From the NCBI GenBank assembly GCA_039812685.1, contig JBDIBB010000003.1:1-62692 (forward strand): a DNA stretch of 62,692 bases, written 5' to 3'. Below the pieces are notes generated by a model. That model was not told the DNA's origin, made no database searches, and was given only the letters and a program-made list of their open reading frames with translations. How positions within the stretch are numbered: position 1 is the stretch's first letter; each line of letters begins with the position of its first letter. The DNA comes from JBDIBB01 sp039812685. GTDB taxonomy: Bacteria; Acidobacteriota; Vicinamibacteria; Vicinamibacterales; JAFNAJ01. Below are positions 59,001 through 62,692 of this stretch, in pieces. The position numbers were made by a program, and so were the translations under genes.

Positions 59001-60777
59001 ATGACGAGGCGCCGAGCAGGAAGACGTCGCCGACACGGCTCTCGAACACCATCTCCTCGTCGAGATCGCCCACGCGGGCGGGGCGCTCGCCGGCCCCGGC
59101 GAGGAACACGCCGTAGAGCCCGCGGTCGGGGATGGTGCCGCCGTTGATCACCGCGACACGCCGCGCGCCCTCGCGCGGGGTGACGATGCCGCCGAGCCGA
59201 TCCCAGGTGAGGCGCGGGCGCAACTCGGCGAACTCGTCGGAGGGATACCGGCCAGAGAGCATGTCGAGGACGCTCTCGAAGGCGGCGCGGCCCAGCGTGG
59301 CGAACGGCGCGGCCTGGCGGACGAGATCGAAGAGCCGGTCCACGGGCCATGCGTCCATCGCGGCCAGCGCCACCACCTGCTGTGCGAGCACGTCGAGCGG
59401 ATTGCGCGGGAAGCGCGTCGACTCGACGTCGCCTTCGCGGATGGCGCGCGCGGCGGCCGCGCAGGCCACGAGATCGCCGCGGTACTTCGGGAACACGATT
59501 CCGCGGCTGACGGCGTCCACCTGGTGTCCGGCACGGCCGATGCGCTGCGTCCCGCTGGCGATGGACGGCGGGGCGGCCACCTGCACCACGAGATCGATGG
59601 CGCCCATGTCGATGCCCAGCTCGAGCGACGAGGTGGCGACCAGTCCACGGAGCTGACCGGCCTTCAGCGCCTCCTCGATCTCTACCCGCTGCGGGCGCGC
59701 CAGCGATCCGTGGTGGGCGCGCACCAGCGGCTCACCCGCCAGATCGTTCAGCGCGCCGGCGAGGCGTTCGGCCAGGCGCCGGCTGTTGACGAAGATCAGC
59801 GTCGAGCGGTGCGCGCGCACCAGGTCGAGCAGGCGGGGATGAATCGCCGTCCAGATGCTGTGGCCCGCCGGCGGCGGGGCGTCGTGGCTGGACGAGAGGG
59901 CGGGCGGCGTCGCCCGCCGCGCCATGTCCTCCACGGGCACTTCGACGCGCAGTTCGAGGGTCCTGGTCGCGCCGGCATCGAGGATGGTGACCTGACGCCA
60001 CGCCGGCGGTGAAAGGCCGGGGGGATGGGCCGATGCGGCGTGGAGGATCTCCGCGGCCGGATCCGGTTCGGGCCTGGTACGCCGGCCCGGGACGGGGCGC
60101 GGCTCCCTTCGTGCGGACCGTGCCGCGCCGCCCAGGAACCGGGCCACCTCGTCGAGCGGCCGCTGCGTGGCCGACAGGCCGATGCGCTGGAGCGGGCGGC
60201 CGCAGAGCGCTTCCAGCCGTTCGAGCGAGAGCGCGAGGTGCGCGCCGCGCTTGGTGGGGACCAGCGCGTGGATCTCGTCGACGATCACCGTGTCGATGGC
60301 CCGCAGCGCATCGCGGCTGCCGGAGGTGAGCAGGAGGTAGAGCGACTCGGGGGTGGTGATGAGGATGTCGGCCGGGTTGCGACGGAACCGCGCACGCTCG
60401 GCGGCCGGCGTGTCACCCGTTCGCACGGCAACGACTGGCACGTGGTGCCGGTCGCCACGCGCGAGCGCGGCCCTGGCGACGCCCGCGATCGGCGCGCGCA
60501 GGTTGCGATCCACGTCCACGGCCAGCGCCTTCAGCGGCGAGACGTACAGCACGCGACATCGGCGGTGTGTCTCGGGCACCGGCTCGAACATCAGGCGATC
60601 GATGCACGAGAGGAACGCCGCCAGCGTCTTGCCGCTGCCCGTTGGCGCCAGCAGCAGCGTCGACTCGCGCGCGGCAATGGCCGGCCAGGCCAGGACTTGC
60701 GGCCGTGTCGGCGAGCCGAAGGTCTCGGCGAACCAGGCTCGGGCCGCCGGGTGGAAGAGCGCGAGCGGTTCCGGCAT
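56029..60777 (-). CDS. lhr: Lhr-family ATP-dependent helicase, full-length
   Basis: Large 1582-residue 3'-5' superfamily-2 helicase. The N-terminal core has Walker A APTGSGKT (44-51), SPLKALAVDV, TTPESLYLLLT, DEIH (167-170), GLSATQRP, FVNSRRLAERLAG, VATSSLELGIDMG and QRIGRAGHQ. Winged-helix and beta-domains follow (NGGTIPDRGLYGVFL, GSRVGDVFLLGA-like segments). A long C-terminal half, about 700 residues, has the Lhr-CTD pattern (LEALTTARRAVWLTV, VARGLI-type winged-helix pieces). Known Lhr enzymes unwind RNA:DNA hybrids and act in DNA repair. It is a single gene with a TAAGAT -10 candidate 6 nt before the ATG. Confidence 0.95.
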   Translation of the reverse strand: MPEPLALFHPAARAWFAETFGSPTRPQVLAWPAIAARESTLLLAPTGSGKTLAAFLSCIDRLMFEPVPETHRRCRVLYVSPLKALAVDVDRNLRAPIAGVARAALARGDRHHVPVVAVRTGDTPAAERARFRRNPADILITTPESLYLLLTSGSRDALRAIDTVIVDEIHALVPTKRGAHLALSLERLEALCGRPLQRIGLSATQRPLDEVARFLGGAARSARREPRPVPGRRTRPEPDPAAEILHAASAHPPGLSPPAWRQVTILDAGATRTLELRVEVPVEDMARRATPPALSSSHDAPPPAGHSIWTAIHPRLLDLVRAHRSTLIFVNSRRLAERLAGALNDLAGEPLVRAHHGSLARPQRVEIEEALKAGQLRGLVATSSLELGIDMGAIDLVVQVAAPPSIASGTQRIGRAGHQVDAVSRGIVFPKYRGDLVACAAAARAIREGDVESTRFPRNPLDVLAQQVVALAAMDAWPVDRLFDLVRQAAPFATLGRAAFESVLDMLSGRYPSDEFAELRPRLTWDRLGGIVTPREGARRVAVINGGTIPDRGLYGVFLAGAGERPARVGDLDEEMVFESRVGDVFLLGASSWRIEEIRHDRVLVSPAPGQPGKMPFWKGDGPGRPLEFGRTIGALTRTLAALPAAAAIERLVTGYDLDPPAAENLVAYLAGQHAATRAIPDDATVVVERCRDELGEWRVCVLSPLGGRVLVPWALAATAKIRETTGLDVEVMWTDDGFVVRLPETDDPPGVSWLLPDPDDVERLVTAQLGSSALLAAKFRECAGRALLLPRRRAGQRTPLWQQRKRAHDLLSVASRHGSFPILLEAIRECLHDLFDLPALADTLRGIAQRAIRLATADTTTPSPFAASLLFGYVASYIYDGDAPLAERRAQALTIDQAQLRELLGEAELRELLDAGVIDDAERELQHQGGHLPARSADSLHDLLLRIGDLAGDEIRARSAGDDWRTWVEALTTARRAVWLTVGGATRLVAVEDAARYRDAFDAPLPAGLPGTLLATVPFALDGLVLRFARTHGPFGTAELTARFGLARGHAEASLQRLTRSGRLLEGEFRPGRRFREWCEPGVLTLLRRRSLARLRKDVEPVDSAVLGRFVTAWHGVRKPRRGLDALLDAVEHLQGAPLAASLLETDILPARVDGYRPADLDTLIAAGEVTWAGVAPLGGHDGRLALYLADGLARLRRPPPEDAGVDGREAAILDALRREGAMFFDALHHAAGGGFPGDTVDALWSLVWRGLITNDSLHALRAYTQPRPRARRGQTADQPFRSRRAAPPAGQGRWSLLQPPAAGTPAGTMPATRDLTAWSTAIARQLLTRHGIVTREVAAAEAVPGGFGSIHDIYRSMEERGQLRRGYFASGVTAMQFALPAALDLLRALREPPPAPETAMLAAADPANPYGSVIRWPDADSALPAASRGPTRSVGASVILVNGALGAYTGRGGRPLLSFLPASEPDRSDTARAVATTLAAFAASDAGRESGLLIADINGAPAGAHPLAAALKEAGFVASASGFRVPRRAITLATPPEAAQAGTGEPAAARPDAPRAPGRTRGALSSPFGVFRTDPRQRRS

Positions 60778-61104
60778 GGGGTGATCTTACCCATCATCCG
60801 GTTGCGGCAGGGACGACGAAGGGGCAATGCGCGCTGGCGGACGGAGGCCGGAGGGCTGGGCGGGGGCGGCCACCCGTCGCGGGGCATGGCGCCGGGCCGG
60901 CAGCCGACCAAGAGTTGCTTGACACCCTCATTACCCTTGGCGGGAACGCAGGCAAGAGCAGCGCGACGTCCCGCCATGGGTTGACCTCGGTGGACTCGTG
61001 GCCGACGACCGTGCAGCTGAGCGGGGCCTCACGAAGCCTCCTGGGCAGCCTCGCGTCCTCTCCAACCAGTGGGGCTGTTCCGCCCTCCTGCGCGATAATG
61101 ACTG
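60778..61104. other. Gap between lhr and the restriction-modification genes
   Basis: About 327 bp without a convincing gene. A short plus-strand segment near 60921-60968 reads ELLDTLITLGGNAGKS, resembling the start of a winged-helix repeat seen in some restriction-system proteins, but no full frame follows and it may be a remnant. A GATAAT hexamer at 61094-61099 is a possible -10 box 5 nt before the endonuclease ATG. Confidence 0.5.
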
Positions 61105-61635
61105 ATGCCGCATCCGCTGGAGGCCAAGTACGGCCTGACGTCTGGAGAGCTTCTTGACGCGATCGACCGCCGATTCCGGCTGACGGTGGCGCTGGAAGGG
61201 GCGGTGGCGGAAGTGCACTTCGAACGGAAGATCCGGGTGGGAAGCCAGGAAGGCTGGATCGGCGAGTTCGAGACGCACGACACGGACGGGTCCCACGACT
61301 TCACGCTGTTCGCCAGGTCCGGCAGTCCAGTCCGGGTTGAGGTCAAGACGATCCGCAAGGGCGCCAAGCCGAAGGTAGAAGTCCAGAAGACGCGCAACGC
61401 CAAGGATGATCCGAGCAGCCGCCTCTACGCGGCCAACCAGTTCGATGTCCTCGCCGTGTGTATCGGACGGTTTACTGGAAACTGGACTGAGTTTCGGTAC
61501 GCGATCGCGGATCGGTTGCCTCGGCACAGGATTTACCCAAACAAGCTCAAGGTGATGCACGACGTGCCACTGGAGCCGACGGAAGGCACCGCGTGGTTCT
61601 CGCGGCTGCAGGAGGTCATCGATGAACTTGTCTAG
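61105..61635 (+). CDS. Putative type II restriction endonuclease (PD-(D/E)xK)
   Basis: The 176-residue protein has a PD-(D/E)xK nuclease core: Asp65 in GSHDFTLFA and Glu79-Val-Lys81 in VRVEVKTIRKG, with a possible additional Glu40. The rest (SSRLYAANQFDVLAVCIGRF) looks like a small compact endonuclease fold. The call comes mainly from the adjacent DNA methyltransferase, which overlaps it by 14 bp. The region has lower GC and more A/T-ending codons than the rest of the window, suggesting horizontal acquisition. The recognition site is unknown. Confidence 0.68.
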   Translation: MPHPLEAKYGLTSGELLDAIDRRFRLTVALEGAVAEVHFERKIRVGSQEGWIGEFETHDTDGSHDFTLFARSGSPVRVEVKTIRKGAKPKVEVQKTRNAKDDPSSRLYAANQFDVLAVCIGRFTGNWTEFRYAIADRLPRHRIYPNKLKVMHDVPLEPTEGTAWFSRLQEVIDELV

Positions 61636-62566
61636 GACTCCGGTCTACGCGACGGATCTCGGGCAGGCGTTCTGCGCAGACAGCCTCGAACTGATGCGAG
61701 AACTGCCTCAGGAGTCCATCGATCTCGTCGTCACGAGTCCTCCCTACGCGCTGCACTTCAAGAAGGAGTACGGAAATGCGGACCAGAGTGAGTACGTTGA
61801 TTGGCTACTCCCGTTCGCTAGGGAGATTCGCCGGGTATTGAAGCCGTCAGGCTCTTTCATCCTCAATCTCGGTGGCGCATGGCAGCCCGGCGGCCCGATT
61901 CGCAGCCTGTATCACTTCCGTGTCGCCCTGGCCCTCTGCGACGAGTTGCAGTATTCGCTCGCGCAGGAGTTCTTCTGGTTCAATCCAGCGAAGATGCCTG
62001 CACCCGCCGAATGGGTCAACGTCCGCCGGATCCGCGTGAAGGACAGCGTCGAGTATCTCTTCTGGTTCGTGAAGGATCCGTTCGCAAAGGCCAACAACCG
62101 CAAGGTGCTACAGGCCTACAGCCCAGACATGAAACGACTGATCCGCCGCGGAATCAAGGCCACGACGCGGCCAAGCGGCCACGCCATCAAGGACACGTTC
62201 GCGACCGACCAGGGAGGGGCCATTCCTCCGAACCTCATCGAGTGCGGCAATAACGAGTCAAACTCGACGTACATCCGTGGAAGCAAAGCGGCGCGATCGA
62301 AGATCCACCCCGCCAGGTTCCCCGCGGAACTGCCGAGGTTCTTCATCGAGTTCCTGACGGACCCCGGCGATCTCGTGATGGATCCGTTCGCCGGCAGCAA
62401 CACCACGGGCGCTGTCGCCGAGAGTCTTCGGCGCCGCTGGCTGACGTGCGAGATCAACGAGGACTACGCTCAGGCCAGTAGACTCCGGTTCGAGGGAGCG
62501 CCGGAAGCGATCGCCGAGATGGCGGGTCAGCCCAGCCTGCTTGCCGGCGTCTTGACCAACGGATAG
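61622..62566 (+). CDS. DNA methyltransferase, likely N4-cytosine, beta group
   Basis: S-adenosylmethionine-dependent DNA methylase of 314 residues. The catalytic motif IV TSPPY (38-42) comes before the SAM motif I DPFAGSNTTG (254-263), the order of beta-group enzymes. The Ser-Pro-Pro-Tyr form is typical of N4-cytosine methylases, although N6-adenine is not excluded. The central region (PAEWVNVRRIRVKD, HPARFPAELPRF) is the target-recognition part. It should protect the host from the endonuclease encoded just upstream. Confidence 0.9.
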   Translation: MNLSRTPVYATDLGQAFCADSLELMRELPQESIDLVVTSPPYALHFKKEYGNADQSEYVDWLLPFAREIRRVLKPSGSFILNLGGAWQPGGPIRSLYHFRVALALCDELQYSLAQEFFWFNPAKMPAPAEWVNVRRIRVKDSVEYLFWFVKDPFAKANNRKVLQAYSPDMKRLIRRGIKATTRPSGHAIKDTFATDQGGAIPPNLIECGNNESNSTYIRGSKAARSKIHPARFPAELPRFFIEFLTDPGDLVMDPFAGSNTTGAVAESLRRRWLTCEINEDYAQASRLRFEGAPEAIAEMAGQPSLLAGVLTNG

Positions 62567-62692
62567 CGAGGTTTTCCGCCAAGTCCTGGGCAAGAGAGGG
62601 CGGCTCACCAGGGTTGGGTGCACGTCAGGTTTGTGAGATGAGGGAGGTCATGCGGCGACGCAGCGGGCGGCGCGCCGTTGCCAGAAGTCTTC

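Noticed and set aside
62648..62692. Minus-strand frame ending EDFWQRRAARCVAA at the window edge
   Set aside because: Only 14 codons are visible; it might be the end of a real gene but cannot be supported.
1..62692. CRISPR arrays, prophage genes and complete IS elements
   Set aside because: No regularly spaced repeats, integrase, transposase or terminal inverted repeats were seen; the GGCTTGGGG units are too short and irregular for CRISPR.

Overview
The window is about 70% GC by eye, with densely packed genes on both strands and no rRNA, tRNA or CRISPR array. The gene mix points to an Acidobacteriota genome, most likely class Vicinamibacteria (inference from content only). It has an Oar-type TonB-dependent receptor with an N-terminal carboxypeptidase-regulatory-like domain, an ECF sigma factor of the type common in Acidobacteria, S9 and class C beta-lactamase-type hydrolases, GH20 and GH5-like glycosidases, and many PAS/receiver signalling parts. 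It looks like an aerobic (heme A synthase) soil heterotroph that degrades peptides, amino sugars and amino acids.

Layout. 1-2236: a split sensor operon (7TMR-DISM-like lipoprotein, cut by the window edge, behind a PAS-PAS histidine kinase). 2343-8116: DinB protein, serine hydrolase, TPR protein, heme A synthase and an antiquitin-like aldehyde dehydrogenase. 8282-9771: ECF sigma factor, then a lipoprotein carrying a CdiA-CT RNase A-like toxin domain with an overlapping CdiI-like immunity gene. 9865-14958: hydrolase, SDR, Na+/alanine symporter and a large membrane protein. 15059-18998: the MrfA/MrfB DNA repair pair. 19146-24369: J-domain protein, HAD phosphatase, ribosomal protein L31, aldo/keto reductase and the aguA-aguB polyamine operon, in which aguA has an in-frame TAG. 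24510-31859: TonB receptor, PLP enzyme, zinc-ribbon protein and hexosaminidase. 31884-39377: a three-gene molybdenum hydroxylase operon, DsbD-alpha-like and YgjP-like proteins, an M23 peptidase and threonine aldolase. 39495-44255: membrane protein, a two-gene 2-oxoacid:ferredoxin oxidoreductase (delta-alpha and beta-gamma fusions, possible sigma-54 promoter) and a short HPF. 44252-55799: O-antigen ligase-like protein, pdxH, S9 peptidase, lipoprotein, GH5-like enzyme, ADP-forming acyl-CoA synthetase, a Cys/Met PLP enzyme, cyclophilin, a DUF481 protein and a response regulator. 56029-60777: full-length Lhr helicase. 61105-62566: a two-gene type II restriction-modification system of visibly lower GC.

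How the genes work together. Amino-acid use is a recurrent theme: threonine aldolase, the Cys/Met lyase-like enzyme, the oxoacid:ferredoxin oxidoreductase and the ADP-forming acyl-CoA synthetase could form a 2-oxoacid to acyl-CoA to ATP route. This is inferred, since the genes are not contiguous. MrfAB and Lhr are separate DNA-repair helicase systems, and the restriction-modification and toxin-immunity pairs are defence or competition modules. Many genes have a TANNNT -10-like hexamer 5-14 nt before the start codon, suggesting frequent leaderless or near-leaderless transcripts.
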